Shown: positions 8,169 through 17,513, numbered from the stretch's first letter. The stretch is 50,362 nt of DNA from Tepidibacillus decaturensis (GCF_001561915.1 NZ_LSKU01000002.1:1-50362), one strand, 5' to 3'. The notes: generated by a model not told the origin, from the letters alone. Made by a program: numbers and translations.

Positions 8169-9372
8169 CGTTGTAAAAATTTTATCGATTATTCTAGCAG
8201 TGATGTTATGGAAAGTTATAAGCTTAGATACCCCTGCAGCACCTAATGTAAGCATTCCCATCGATCGGATTCAAAATGCTTACTTTTATGAGGCAAAAGT
8301 AACTCCTAAATATAATGAGAATCTATTTGCTGTCAGGTTATTTTCTGAACAAGTTGATGTAACTTTAAGGGGAAATACTAATCTTATCAATCAAATTCGT
8401 TCCGGGCAAAACATTGACAAGGGGCAATTCTATATTGATTTAACAGAATATAAAGCTGGAACCTATGAAGTTCCTGTTAAATATACAGGTTTTTCCGAAC
8501 AAATCGATGTCGAAATCAATCCTAGTACGATAAAAGTAACAATAGAAGACAAGAAGAGAAAAGAAATGGAGATTATTGTTGATAAGCTTGGGAAAGAAAA
8601 AGAAGGCTACCAAGCGGGAGAAGCGATTATAAAGCCAAGAAAAGTTCACATTTCTGGGACAAAGGAACAAATCGACCAAGTGGCTTTTGTAAAAGCATCG
8701 ATCAGTATTGACCAAGCAACAAACATGATCACTCAAGAAGTTCCTCTTCGAGCTCTAGATAAAAACGGTAATCCTATCGAAGTTGAAATTAGTCCGCATA
8801 CGGCTGAAGTACAGATTCCAGTGACAAGTCCATTTCATATTGTTCCATTAACCTATAAGATTGACCAATATCCTGGAGCAGGATATGCGATTAAATCTAT
8901 CGTACAAAAGACAGAAGAGGTTACTTTATACGGTCCGAAAAATATTGTGAATACCTTTATGGTTTATCCTGGCCCTGCACTAAATTTGGCTAATATCGTA
9001 GGCAAAACGACGATTCAAGCAAAAGTTCCTTTAGTAGAAGGTCTAGCAAAAGTTGAACCTAGCATGATCGAATTTGAAGTACAAGTGGTTAAGGCTGAAA
9101 CCAAAACCTTTAACCAAGTTCCAATCAAGATCAATGGAATAGGGGAAGGCCTAACTGCCACGATCAATTCCCCTGAATCGGGTATAAGCATAACACTAGA
9201 AGGTGCACCTGATGTATTAAAGGCAGTTCAGAAGGATGATCTTGAAGCATTTGTTGATCTTACAAATCTACCTCCTGGTGAACACGAGGTACCTGTTCAA
9301 TTTAACGTTCCATTATTAACAGAACGAATCAATGCAGAACAAACAGTGATCGTTACCATTGAGAAGGAGTAA
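8143..9372 (+). CDS. cdaR: CdaA regulatory protein CdaR (YbbR repeats)
   Basis: 409 residues. One N-terminal membrane helix (VVKILSIILAVMLWKVI) is followed by several YbbR repeats outside the membrane, each with the pattern 'G...V.V.P..V.I.G'. CdaR binds and tunes CdaA. The ATG overlaps the end of cdaA, which indicates coupled translation. Confidence 0.93.
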   Translation: MDNWLKNNNVVKILSIILAVMLWKVISLDTPAAPNVSIPIDRIQNAYFYEAKVTPKYNENLFAVRLFSEQVDVTLRGNTNLINQIRSGQNIDKGQFYIDLTEYKAGTYEVPVKYTGFSEQIDVEINPSTIKVTIEDKKRKEMEIIVDKLGKEKEGYQAGEAIIKPRKVHISGTKEQIDQVAFVKASISIDQATNMITQEVPLRALDKNGNPIEVEISPHTAEVQIPVTSPFHIVPLTYKIDQYPGAGYAIKSIVQKTEEVTLYGPKNIVNTFMVYPGPALNLANIVGKTTIQAKVPLVEGLAKVEPSMIEFEVQVVKAETKTFNQVPIKINGIGEGLTATINSPESGISITLEGAPDVLKAVQKDDLEAFVDLTNLPPGEHEVPVQFNVPLLTERINAEQTVIVTIEKE

Positions 9373-9376
9373 ATTT

Positions 9377-11053
9377 ATGGCAATTCGAATAAACAACATC
9401 AAGTTAAATATCGATCATAGTGAGGCAGACCTAATTGTAGCAATTGAGAAAAAGTTACGTCTACCTTTCAAAAAAGTAAAAGATTTTGAAATTCTAAAAC
9501 GGTCTTTAGATGCTAGAAAAAAAGATAAAGTGATTTTTGTTTACCAGATTGAATTAAAACTTACAGTTGACGAGAAAAAAATCGTTGAAAGAATCAATCA
9601 TCCAGATGTGCAAATGGCAAAACCCAAAAAGCCAGTACTAAAGCTATTACCTGGAAATCAGGGTTTACAATATCCCCCCATTATTATCGGGGCTGGGCCT
9701 TCAGGGCTTTTTGCCGCTTTAGAACTAGCAAAGCATGGTTACAAACCGATTATTTTGGAACGTGGACGGGATGTAGAACGAAGAAATAAAGATATCCTCC
9801 ATTTTTGGCGGACAGGTGAATTAAATACTAATTCTAATGTGCAATTTGGTGAAGGTGGAGCAGGTACTTTTTCCGATGGTAAATTGACTACACGGATTAG
9901 TGACTCCCGAATTGATCAGGTTTTTCATATCTTTGTGGAAGCAGGAGCTCCAAAGGAAATCCTATATGAGCATAAACCACATATTGGAACTGATAACTTG
10001 AAAAAAATCGTTTATAATTTACGAAGGAAACTAATTGAAATGGGAGCTGTGATTAAATTTGACTCCCTTGTTACCAAATTAGTCATAGAGCAAGGGAAAA
10101 TTACTGCCGTAGAAGTGAATCATCAAGTACAAATCCCTGCACAAGTTGTAGTGATTGCCATTGGACATAGTTCAAGAGATACTTATGAAATGTTATATGA
10201 ACAGGGAGTAAAAATTCAAGGTAAACCCTTAGCAATAGGTGCAAGAATTGAACATCCCCAACAACTAATCAATGAAGCACAATATGGTAAGTTTGCAAAA
10301 GCCCCTCAATTGGGAGCAGCTGACTATACCTTGGTCAAAAAAGCAGGTGAAGGAAACGATGACAGAGCAAGCTATTCATTCTGCATGTGTCCTGGTGGAG
10401 TGGTTGTTGCAGCTGCATCAGAAAAAGGAATGGTGGTAACAAACGGGATGAGCTATTTTAGTCGTGCTTCACGCGTTGCCAATAGTGCTCTCGTTGCAAC
10501 CATATCAACCCAAGATTTTAAAGGAGAAGACCCACTAGCAGGAGTCAGATATTTAAGAAAATATGAAAAGAAAGCTTATCAACTGGGAGGTGGGGGATAT
10601 AAAGCCCCTGCGCAAAAGGTTGACGATTTTCTTGATGGGGTTGCTTCAAATGACCTTGAGAATATCCCCTTTCGTCCTACATATCGACCAGGGATCACTC
10701 CTACAGATTTGCATTTAACATTACCTGATTTTGTTAGTGAGTCTTTAGAAAAGGCAATCGTTGAATTTGGCAAAAAGCTGAAAGGATATGATACGAGAAA
10801 TGCCTTGTTAACAGGGATTGAAACAAGAACATCTGCACCTGTAAGGATACCTAGGAAAGAAGATTTTCAATCAGAAAATATTGAAGGACTTTATCCAGCT
10901 GGAGAAGGTGCAGGTTATGCTGGGGGAATTGTCAGTGCAGCAGTTGACGGGATTCGCGTTGCTGAACATTTGATACAAACTTATCAACGTCCAAGAGAAG
11001 AAGTAGAGGAGGAACTCTTTAAATGGGAAAATATTTCGGAACAGACGGAGTAA
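9377..11053 (+). CDS. FAD-dependent oxidoreductase (COG2509 type), function unknown
   Basis: 558 residues. A small N-terminal alpha/beta domain (about 1-95) precedes the FAD-binding motif '[20 protein letters not shown]'. Family landmarks '[13 protein letters not shown]', 'CMCPGGVVV' and a C-terminal '[17 protein letters not shown]' are visible. The family is widespread and its substrate is unknown. ATG at 9377 lies seven bases after AAGGAG. Its 3' end overlaps glmM by 31 bp, so it is firmly inside the cda-glm operon, where Bacillus has cdaR directly followed by glmM. Confidence 0.85.
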   Translation: MAIRINNIKLNIDHSEADLIVAIEKKLRLPFKKVKDFEILKRSLDARKKDKVIFVYQIELKLTVDEKKIVERINHPDVQMAKPKKPVLKLLPGNQGLQYPPIIIGAGPSGLFAALELAKHGYKPIILERGRDVERRNKDILHFWRTGELNTNSNVQFGEGGAGTFSDGKLTTRISDSRIDQVFHIFVEAGAPKEILYEHKPHIGTDNLKKIVYNLRRKLIEMGAVIKFDSLVTKLVIEQGKITAVEVNHQVQIPAQVVVIAIGHSSRDTYEMLYEQGVKIQGKPLAIGARIEHPQQLINEAQYGKFAKAPQLGAADYTLVKKAGEGNDDRASYSFCMCPGGVVVAAASEKGMVVTNGMSYFSRASRVANSALVATISTQDFKGEDPLAGVRYLRKYEKKAYQLGGGGYKAPAQKVDDFLDGVASNDLENIPFRPTYRPGITPTDLHLTLPDFVSESLEKAIVEFGKKLKGYDTRNALLTGIETRTSAPVRIPRKEDFQSENIEGLYPAGEGAGYAGGIVSAAVDGIRVAEHLIQTYQRPREEVEEELFKWENISEQTE

Positions 11054-12363
11054 GGGGTGTGGCTAATCAGGAGTTAACGCCTGAGTTTGCTTTTAAATTA
11101 GGGCGTACAGGAGCATATGTCCTAACAAAAGAGACTAAACAACCTACAATTGTTGTGGGAAGGGATACAAGAATATCTGGAGAAATGTTAGAAAGTGCTT
11201 TGGTTTCTGGAATGCTCTCCATTGGAGCCAATGTGATCCGTCTTGGTGTGATTACTACCCCAGGGGTTGCTTATTTAACAAGGAAGCTAAAGGCGGATGC
11301 AGGCGTGATGATCTCTGCCTCCCATAACCCTGTAGAAGATAATGGCATTAAGTTTTTTGGAGCTGATGGTTTTAAGTTGTTAGATGAAACAGAGTTGGAA
11401 ATTGAAGCATTGCTTGATCAAAAAATAGACCAATTACCAAGACCCATCGGTGGTGATATCGGCAAAGTTGTAACGAATATTGAAACGAAGAAGCAATATA
11501 TGGAATATCTCAAAACAACGATCAACCACAGGTTTGATGGTCTTAAAATCGTACTAGATACAGCAAATGGCGCCTCTTATGAAATTGCCCCAACCCTTTT
11601 TCGAGAACTTGGAGCAGACGTCATTTCTTTATATTCTGAACCAAATGGGGTTAATATCAATAGACATTGTGGCTCCACTCATCCTGAATCCGTAGCAAAA
11701 GCAGTACTTGAACATCAGGCTGATCTAGGCCTTGCTTTCGATGGAGATGCAGACCGCTTAATTGCTGTTGATGAAAAAGGGAATATCATTGATGGCGATT
11801 TTATCATGATGATTTGTGGCCTTGCTTTCTCAGAAAATGGGAAATTAAAAGAAAAAACCGTCGTTAGTACAGTGATGAGTAACATTGGCTTTTATAAAGC
11901 GATTGAAAAGCATGGATTAAAAAGCATTCAAACCAAAGTTGGCGATCGCTATGTAATGGAAGAAATGAGAAAAGGCGGCTATAATCTTGGTGGTGAACAA
12001 TCAGGCCATATTATCTTTTTAGACTATAATACAACAGGTGATGGTGTTTTAACTGCCTTACAATTAGTCAATGTGATGAAAGGGAGAGACTTACCGTTAT
12101 CTCGATTAGCTGGTCAAATGAAGAAATACCCACAAATTCTTGAAAACGTTCGTGTGGCAGACAAAAGTAACTATGAAAATAACCCAGCCATTGTAGAAGT
12201 GATTAAGCATATAGAAGCAAAGCTAGGAAATGATGGTCGTGTCCTTGTCCGTCCTTCTGGTACCGAACCTTTGATTCGTGTGATGGCAGAAGGACCGGAT
12301 GAAGAATTACTTAAAGCATATGTAAAGGAAATAATAGATGTAGTCAAAAAAGAATTATCATGA
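11023..12363 (+). CDS. glmM: Phosphoglucosamine mutase GlmM
   Basis: 446 residues, full length. The phosphoserine loop is 'ISASHNP', the metal-binding loop 'DGDADR' and the phosphate-binding end '[12 protein letters not shown]'. It converts glucosamine-6-P to glucosamine-1-P for UDP-GlcNAc synthesis, and in Bacillus also inhibits CdaA. The start overlaps the oxidoreductase gene, with GGAGGA upstream. Confidence 0.97.
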   Translation: MGKYFGTDGVRGVANQELTPEFAFKLGRTGAYVLTKETKQPTIVVGRDTRISGEMLESALVSGMLSIGANVIRLGVITTPGVAYLTRKLKADAGVMISASHNPVEDNGIKFFGADGFKLLDETELEIEALLDQKIDQLPRPIGGDIGKVVTNIETKKQYMEYLKTTINHRFDGLKIVLDTANGASYEIAPTLFRELGADVISLYSEPNGVNINRHCGSTHPESVAKAVLEHQADLGLAFDGDADRLIAVDEKGNIIDGDFIMMICGLAFSENGKLKEKTVVSTVMSNIGFYKAIEKHGLKSIQTKVGDRYVMEEMRKGGYNLGGEQSGHIIFLDYNTTGDGVLTALQLVNVMKGRDLPLSRLAGQMKKYPQILENVRVADKSNYENNPAIVEVIKHIEAKLGNDGRVLVRPSGTEPLIRVMAEGPDEELLKAYVKEIIDVVKKELS

Positions 12364-12421
12364 TATGATAAAATATGTTTTGTGGGGAGCAAAATGCTCC
12401 CTACAAAAATATGATATATCA
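12361..12421. terminator. Long inverted repeat after glmM
   Basis: A stem of 14 positions with one G-U pair (TTTTGTGGGGAGCA at 12378-12391, partner at 12395-12408), extended by a further imperfect arm, directly follows glmM. No T tract follows, so termination is less certain than hairpin formation. Confidence 0.45.
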
Positions 12422-12465
12422 ATCTTACTTTGTAAAGGAGGGTAGAGGTTTACAAGGAAATAAAA

Positions 12466-12603
12466 GCGCCTGAACTACTACTGAGTAAGTAGTTGACGAG
12501 GAGAAGGTTTATCGAGCTTTCGGCGGGTACCTTCCGGTAGACATGAATACCGTTAATATAAGTGTTGAAAAAGAAGGGGTGACCCTTCTGACAAAGCCTT
12601 ATA
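12466..12603 (+). ncRNA. glmS self-cleaving ribozyme
   Basis: The core reads AGCGCC...GTTGACGAGG...GGTTTATCGA...TCGGCGGGT, with P3 (CGGTA...TACCG) and a P4 closed by TATAAG (12557-12562) and CTTATA (12598-12603). Cleavage is expected between A12465 and G12466 when glucosamine-6-phosphate binds. The RNA is then degraded, which gives feedback control of glmS. Confidence 0.95.
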
Positions 12604-12755
12604 GTCATGTTTATCTTGTAAGGAAAGACTTCTATAGAAGTGTGTTTTACAATCGTGTATATGTAGTAATACGAAGGAATTACAATGGAATGTCGGGGGC
12701 AAATCCCCTGATATCAGTGTGTTTTGCCTCCGAACAACGAAGGAGGACTACAACA
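12604..12755 (+). promoter_or_regulatory. glmS leader between ribozyme and start codon
   Basis: 152 bases with small hairpins (ACTTCTATAGAAGT; GGGG-CAAAT-CCCC) and no conserved element I recognise. It ends with the AAGGAGG site used by glmS. Confidence 0.5.
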
Positions 12756-14588
12756 ATGTGTGGTATTGTAGGATATATTGGAAATAGAGATGCACAACCT
12801 ATTTTAATAAATGGTTTAAAAAAATTAGAGTATCGTGGTTATGATTCCGCTGGAATTGCGGTCTATGAAAATGGCGTGATTGATCTAAAGAAAACGGTTG
12901 GACGTCTAAGCAATTTAGAAGAACAAATAGAAAAAAGTCCACTTCATGGCCACTTAGGTATTGGCCATACAAGATGGGCTACACATGGCCGTCCATCAGA
13001 TCATAATTCCCATCCACATATGGATGAGAAGCATCAATTTGCGATTGTTCACAATGGAATCATTGAAAACTTCCAAGAAATCAAAGAAGAATTGATCAAC
13101 AAGGGAGTTACCTTCATTTCGGAAACTGATACAGAAGTGATTGCCCATTTACTCGCAGATTTATATGATGGGGATTTAGTTACAACGGTACAAAAAGCAG
13201 TTGCTAAAATGGAAGGAGCCTATGCATTAGGCATTATCAATAAATATGAGCCAGACAAAATGGTTGCTGTTCGCCTTTCTAGTCCATTGATTGTAGGGCT
13301 AGGGGAAAATGAAAACTTTATTGCTTCAGATATTCCAGCTTTAATTGAGCATACACGTGATATTTATATTTTAAATGATGGCGAGATGGCTGTGATCACA
13401 AAGGATAAAGTTGAATTGATGACAACAAAAGGTGAAGTGATCGAACGCACACCATTCCGTGTTGAATGGGATATTGAAACAGCTGAAAAAGATGGTTTTG
13501 ACCATTACATGTTAAAAGAAATCTATGAACAGCCACGTGCCTATCGTGAAACCTTGCAAAATCGCATTGATCATGAGAACAATAAAGTGGATTTAAGCAA
13601 AGAAATCAGTTTAACTCCTGAAGAAATCCGTTCTTTGGATAAAATCCATATTGTGGCTTGTGGTACAGCATACCATGCTGGATTAGTTGGTAAATATGTG
13701 ATTGAAAACTTGGTACGAGTTCCTGTAGAAGTGGATGTGGCCTCTGAATATCGTTATCGCAATCCAATTATTACCGATAAGACATTAGTTATGGTCATCA
13801 GCCAATCTGGAGAAACTGCAGATACATTAGCAGCTTTAAGAGAAGCACAAAAACGAGATGCAAAGGTACTAGCGATTACCAACGTAAATGGTAGCTCTGT
13901 CGCTCGTGATGCTGATGAAGTACTACTTACCCATGCTGGTCCTGAGATTGCTGTGGCCTCAACTAAGGCTTATACTTCACAATTGATTGCAATTTATCTC
14001 TTGGGATTGTATCTTGCCCAAATTCGTGGTACACAAGAGGACACAGTGATTGCGAACTACCTTCAAGCGATCAAGGAACTCCCTGCTCAAGCGGATAAAC
14101 TTTTAGAGTTCGCACCAACAATGAAACAATTTGCTGAGCGCTATGCTCATTATGAAGATCTGTTCTTCATTGGTAGAAGCCTTGACTATGCCGTATCTCT
14201 AGAAGGATCATTAAAGCTAAAAGAGATTTCCTATGTTCACTCTGAAGCATATCCTGCTGGAGAATTAAAGCATGGAACCCTTGCTTTGATTACCGATGGC
14301 GTTCCAGTCATCGCACTAGCTACCCAAGAAGATATCTATGACAAAATGGTAAGTAATATTAAAGAAGTAAAAGCACGTGATGCTTACGTCTTAGGAATTG
14401 GGTTAGAAGGAGATCAAGAACTTGCCAAATCCGTAGACGAAGTAATCGCTATTCCAAAAACATTACCATTATTAACACCCGCATTATCCGTCATTCCATT
14501 ACAACTATTAGCTTACTACGCAGCCCTAGCTAGAGGTAACGACGTGGATAAACCACGCAACCTTGCTAAGAGCGTGACTGTGGAGTAA
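12756..14588 (+). CDS. glmS: Glutamine--fructose-6-phosphate aminotransferase
   Basis: 610 residues, the normal length. It starts at ATG 12756 after AAGGAGG. Translation is open further upstream, but that stretch is the ribozyme. The N-terminal nucleophile is Cys2 (MCGIVGYIG) in a class II glutaminase domain. Two SIS domains follow (CGTAYHAG, SQSGETADT), and the C-terminus ends in 'DKPRNLAKSVTVE'. Makes glucosamine-6-P, the first step to wall amino sugars. Confidence 0.98.
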   Translation: MCGIVGYIGNRDAQPILINGLKKLEYRGYDSAGIAVYENGVIDLKKTVGRLSNLEEQIEKSPLHGHLGIGHTRWATHGRPSDHNSHPHMDEKHQFAIVHNGIIENFQEIKEELINKGVTFISETDTEVIAHLLADLYDGDLVTTVQKAVAKMEGAYALGIINKYEPDKMVAVRLSSPLIVGLGENENFIASDIPALIEHTRDIYILNDGEMAVITKDKVELMTTKGEVIERTPFRVEWDIETAEKDGFDHYMLKEIYEQPRAYRETLQNRIDHENNKVDLSKEISLTPEEIRSLDKIHIVACGTAYHAGLVGKYVIENLVRVPVEVDVASEYRYRNPIITDKTLVMVISQSGETADTLAALREAQKRDAKVLAITNVNGSSVARDADEVLLTHAGPEIAVASTKAYTSQLIAIYLLGLYLAQIRGTQEDTVIANYLQAIKELPAQADKLLEFAPTMKQFAERYAHYEDLFFIGRSLDYAVSLEGSLKLKEISYVHSEAYPAGELKHGTLALITDGVPVIALATQEDIYDKMVSNIKEVKARDAYVLGIGLEGDQELAKSVDEVIAIPKTLPLLTPALSVIPLQLLAYYAALARGNDVDKPRNLAKSVTVE

Positions 14589-14638
14589 GGGAGTAGAAGA
14601 TTAAACTGTTATTGTGTAAAAAGCAATCAAATTCATCT

Positions 14639-14675
14639 CAAAGCCTAAATAGTCGCACCAAAGCCTAAAAAGTCA
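14639..14675 (+). repeat. Two tandem copies of a 16-17 bp motif
   Basis: CAAAGCCTAAATAGTC and CAAAGCCTAAAAAGTC follow each other with a 20-bp period just after glmS. Confidence 0.6.
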
Positions 14676-14682
14676 TGTTACG

Positions 14683-14730
14683 AGCCGAGCGAAATTCAGG
14701 GATCCACTCCCGTTTTTCCTCGGCTTTTTT
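14683..14730 (+). terminator. Terminator of glmS
   Basis: AGCCGAG (14683-14689) pairs with CTCGGCT (14719-14725), followed by a T6 run. The loop is large (29 bases). Confidence 0.65.
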
Positions 14731-15173
14731 CTCCGATTCACCAGGTTTGCAAAACGCGAAACTCCCTGATAAATTAGGCATTTCCCCGATTTTTTTACTC
14801 TAAGATCTTTTCCCAAGTCCCATTCTTTCCCTATATTTTCTCCTTGCCTGCCTCACGACTTTAATTGCTGTTTTTGCCCCGTTTTTTCACGTCCTCACTT
14901 CTGTTTTTCCATGAACCGTATCACGACTATAATTTCTATGGAATTTTTTTGGGAAATGGTGTAAAAAGGTTGAAAAGCCTTGTGGCTTTAAGAGCGAGAG
15001 GGGATTGGGGAAGGTGAGACGGGTGATACCACTTTATTTGCGAGGCACAGTAGCTCGTTCCTCTTCCAAAAAATCCCCTATGATTTTCCCATCCAATGAT
15101 GTCAGCATGTGGCATATATTATATATGGTCTTTCCAAAGTATTACTCCTTTCTATAATGCTTAGGATTGATAT
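14731..15173. other. Gene-free stretch with a structured segment
   Basis: I see no supported gene here. Positions 14740-14940 are pyrimidine-rich on the plus strand, with loose repeats such as TCACGACT(T/A)TAATT. Positions 14999-15079 can fold into a three-way junction: AGGGGATT/AATCCCCT closes it, GGAAG/CTTCC extends it, and a CGAG-N9-CTCG hairpin lies inside. The minus strand reads GTGGTATCACC, which vaguely recalls a T-box. Confidence 0.4.
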
Positions 15174-15197
15174 AAAAAAAGCCCTGTTTAGCAGGGC
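15174..15197 (-). terminator. Terminator of the cupin/aldo-keto reductase operon
   Basis: On the minus strand GCCCTG-loop-CAGGGC is followed by T7, just after the cupin stop codon. Confidence 0.9.
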
Positions 15198-15215
15198 AAT
15201 TCTTATCATCAGCCA

Positions 15216-15626
15216 TTATTTCAACTTGTTATATTCTTCATTTGATACTGGTTCCAACCATTCCGGTGTACCTGCAGTAATGGCAATGTGTTCAAACCAG
15301 CTATCTTTCGTTGCACCATGCCAGTGTTTCACACCATCGTGAGTAACAATAACATCGCCAGCTTTTAAAAATTGAGCAGGTTTTCCTTCTTCTTGGTACC
15401 AACCTTCTCCGCCAGTTACTAATAAAATTTGAAATCCATCACGATGAATATGCCAGTTATTTCTGCAACCTGGTTCAAAGGTCACATTCCCAACACCAAC
15501 ACTTACTTTAGGATCAGCAACTAATGTTTTAAGATAACTTTGTCCCACAAAAAATTGTGCATATGCTTCATTTTTTTCGCCCACTGGGAAAATAACGCCG
15601 TTTTTTACCTCTTCATGTCTTGACAT
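15216..15626 (-). CDS. Small cupin-domain protein
   Basis: 136 residues, one cupin barrel. Motif 1 reads 'WHIHRDGFQILLVTGGEGW', with two histidines and Gln where Glu is usual; motif 2 is 'HDGVKHWHGA'. These suggest a metal site. The start is ATG 15626, eight bases after GGAGG; an in-frame ATG at 15641 overlaps that site. It sits 24 bp downstream of the aldo-keto reductase gene in the same operon, a pairing common in anaerobic Firmicutes. Substrate unknown. Confidence 0.8.
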   Translation of the reverse strand: MSRHEEVKNGVIFPVGEKNEAYAQFFVGQSYLKTLVADPKVSVGVGNVTFEPGCRNNWHIHRDGFQILLVTGGEGWYQEEGKPAQFLKAGDVIVTHDGVKHWHGATKDSWFEHIAITAGTPEWLEPVSNEEYNKLK

Positions 15627-15650
15627 ATTTAATTCCTCCATATTTCCTGT

Positions 15651-16514
15651 TTATTTTAATTTCCCGCCAAATACCGGGAAGAAGCTATGCTCGCCATAAT
15701 CCCGGATTCGCTCGACATTCTTCAAAGTCTCCATATCTTCATCGCTGATAACAAAATCAAGCTCTGCATTGTTTCTCATATGATCTGGATTTGCCGTCTT
15801 GGGAATGACGACAAGACCAAGCTGAAGATCATAACGCAGGCAAAGCTGAGCAACCGATACTCCATACTTATCAGCGATTGCCTTAATCTCTGCATTGTCA
15901 AGAATTGCACCATGTGCAATGGGGGAATAGGCCTCTACCAGGATATCATTCTTCTGGCAGAATTCAATCAGTTCGAAAGGAGTATTGCTCACGTGTGCCA
16001 ATATCTGGTTTACCATAGGCTTGATCTCACAGCTAGCAATAATATTCTCGATATCATCCTCAAGGAAGTTAGAAAGACCGATCGCCTTTACCTTGCCTGC
16101 CTTATAAGCATCCTCCATTGCTTTCCATACTTCTTTGTTTTCCTCGAAGTAACGGTTTTCCCCACGGAACTTCTTCCAAGGCTGGGGGCTGTGGATAATC
16201 AGAAGATCAATGTACTCCAGTCCAATTTTTGCTAAAGACTCATCAATGGACTGCGTAACGGCATCGTAGTTCTTTAATTCTGCAGCAACCTTTGTCGTTA
16301 TGAAAAGTTCTTCTCTTGCGACACCGCAGGAACGAATTCCTTTGCCTACACTAGCTTCATTCATATAATCCTGAGCAGTATCAATATGGCGATATCCGAT
16401 CGATACCGCATCACGAACTGCCTGTGCTGCCTGTGCATCGTCAAGCAGCCAGGTACCAAGACCTAATTTTGGAATCTCTACACCATTTGATAATTTGAAA
16501 GTTTCGTTAAACAT
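15651..16514 (-). CDS. Aldo/keto reductase
   Basis: 287 residues, a complete AKR barrel. The catalytic tetrad is visible: Asp and Tyr in 'GYRHIDTAQDY', Lys in 'FITTKV', His in 'LLIIHSPQ'. The NADPH-binding 'IPKTANPDHMRNN' is near the C-terminus. It reduces carbonyl compounds with NADPH; the group resembles 2,5-diketogluconate/methylglyoxal reductases. AAGGAG precedes the ATG. Base composition and codon use look richer in G+C than the flanking core genes, which suggests transfer. A divergent, broken tetR gene lies upstream. Confidence 0.9.
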   Translation of the reverse strand: MFNETFKLSNGVEIPKLGLGTWLLDDAQAAQAVRDAVSIGYRHIDTAQDYMNEASVGKGIRSCGVAREELFITTKVAAELKNYDAVTQSIDESLAKIGLEYIDLLIIHSPQPWKKFRGENRYFEENKEVWKAMEDAYKAGKVKAIGLSNFLEDDIENIIASCEIKPMVNQILAHVSNTPFELIEFCQKNDILVEAYSPIAHGAILDNAEIKAIADKYGVSVAQLCLRYDLQLGLVVIPKTANPDHMRNNAELDFVISDEDMETLKNVERIRDYGEHSFFPVFGGKLK

Positions 16515-16579
16515 GCTTTTGTCTCCTTAACATGGTTTCAAAAAATCAATATTGATTGATTTATCAACACTTGTTTATA

Positions 16580-16607
16580 ATTATAAAAAGAAACAGGATG
16601 CTTTCAA
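16580..16607 (-). promoter_or_regulatory. Promoter of the aldo-keto reductase operon
   Basis: Minus strand: TTGAAA (16607-16602), 16-bp spacer, TATAAT (16585-16580). Confidence 0.7.
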
Positions 16608-16623
16608 TGGTTAAATGAACGCA

Positions 16624-16645
16624 ATTTGTTGACTATTCAACAAAT
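16624..16645. promoter_or_regulatory. Probable TetR operator
   Basis: Perfect 9-bp inverted repeat ATTTGTTGA-CTAT-TCAACAAAT between the reductase promoter and the divergent tetR gene. Another half-site, TTGTTGA, follows near 16655. Size and position fit a TetR-family site controlling both directions. Confidence 0.65.
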
Positions 16646-16683
16646 CAATTAAAATTGTTGATTATCGATAGAAAGATTGGTGA

Positions 16684-17237
16684 ATGAAATTGTCTAAAGT
16701 AGATCGAAGAATAGCCAAAAGCCAAGAAGCGATAAAAATGCCGTAATTGAACTGATGTCTGAAAAAAATTTTGACGACATTACGATTCAGGATATTGCCG
16801 ACAGAGCAAATGTAAATCGAGGAACCATCTATCTCCATTACACGGATAAATATGATCTGCTGGATAAGATGATTGAAGAACACATCAACAATCTCCGAGA
16901 ACTTTGCCGATCCGCTTCTGAAATGACGTTTCAAGAAGGAAATTACGTATGGTTCGAATACTTTGAACGTCATTATGTATTCTTTTCAACCATGTTGGCA
17001 AGTAAAGGGGCTCCTTCTTTTCGCAGTCGGTTTCTTGATTTAGTCATTGAGGAGTTTAAAGCTGAGGTGGATGTAACAAAAGGAAAAAAAGTCGGTTTTC
17101 ATGAAGATGTGATTCTCCAATTTTTTGGTTCGGCGATCGTAGGTGCAGTGGAATGGTGGTTTAAAAATGGAATGCCTTTGCCGGCTCGTGTTATAGCAGA
17201 ACAAACGGGGGCATTGTTAGATCGGAATTTGGAGTAA
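16684..17237 (+). pseudogene. TetR-family regulator with a one-base frameshift near the N-terminus
   Basis: The DNA-binding part 'ITIQDIADRANVNRGTIYLH' and a full C-terminal ligand domain are intact from 16755 on. The true start is ATG 16684 (KLSKVDRRIAKSQEAIK); that frame hits a stop right after an A5 run at 16734-16738. One extra A would restore a continuous helix (AIK-NAVIELM). The ATG at 16755 has no ribosome site. Its divergent target is probably the aldo-keto reductase operon. Either a real mutation or an error in a homopolymer. Confidence 0.8.
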
Positions 17238-17255
17238 AAGAAATGATTGCCTTAG

Positions 17256-17389
17256 ATTGCGAAAAGACTTCATTGGAGTTTTGAAGACCCTGCAAAGCTT
17301 CGGGAACGAAGGAGGAAATTAAAGAGAAATTGCGTGAGGTTCGAGATGCGATTGCCAGGAAAGTGAGTTCCTTCATTGATGAAATTTAA
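17256..17389 (+). pseudogene. arsC: Remnant of a thioredoxin-type arsenate reductase gene
   Basis: The translation gives 'AKRLHWSFEDPAK'. After a one-base loss near 17298 the other frame gives 'ASGTKEEIKEKLREVRDAIA' and ends '...SFIDEI' with a stop at 17387. This matches the C-terminal third of ArsC (HW-FEDPA-A-GT-EE...-RDEI). The catalytic Cys-containing N-terminal part is missing, so the piece is non-functional. Confidence 0.75.
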
Positions 17390-17404
17390 TTCTGGAAAAG
17401 TTGT

Positions 17405-17448
17405 GGGGCTGTCCCAATAAGCAAAGACTAAGGGATCGCCCCTTTTCT
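17405..17448 (+). terminator. Terminator between the arsC remnant and merR
   Basis: GGGGC/GCCCC and TCCC/GGGA stems separated by a two-base internal loop, followed by TTTTCTTTT. Confidence 0.75.
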
Positions 17449-17462
17449 TTTCGAGCTAACAA

Positions 17463-17494
17463 TTGACCATGTACTATGGTACAGGGTTTATAAT
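17463..17494 (+). promoter_or_regulatory. mer promoter/operator
   Basis: TTGACC (17463-17468) and TATAAT (17489-17494) stand 20 bp apart, longer than optimal. The spacer holds the dyad TGTAC-TATG-GTACA (7 of 8 pairs when extended). This is the design on which MerR twists DNA to activate transcription. Confidence 0.85.
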
Positions 17495-17513
17495 GAGAAT
17501 GGGTGATCACATG

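Noticed and set aside
12543-12755. Long N-terminal extension of GlmS
   Set aside because: The upstream open frame is the glmS ribozyme and leader. The protein begins with MCGIVGY at 12756 after AAGGAGG.
15109-15342. Small plus-strand frame opposite the cupin gene
   Set aside because: It is the reverse of the cupin coding sequence and its terminator and has no ribosome site.
15687-16235. 182-codon plus-strand frame inside the aldo-keto reductase gene
   Set aside because: It lies antisense to a clearly conserved enzyme and shows no family similarity.
17463-17513. Longer MerR starting at TTG 17463
   Set aside because: That stretch is the -35/-10 promoter with the MerR dyad; the real start lies after it.
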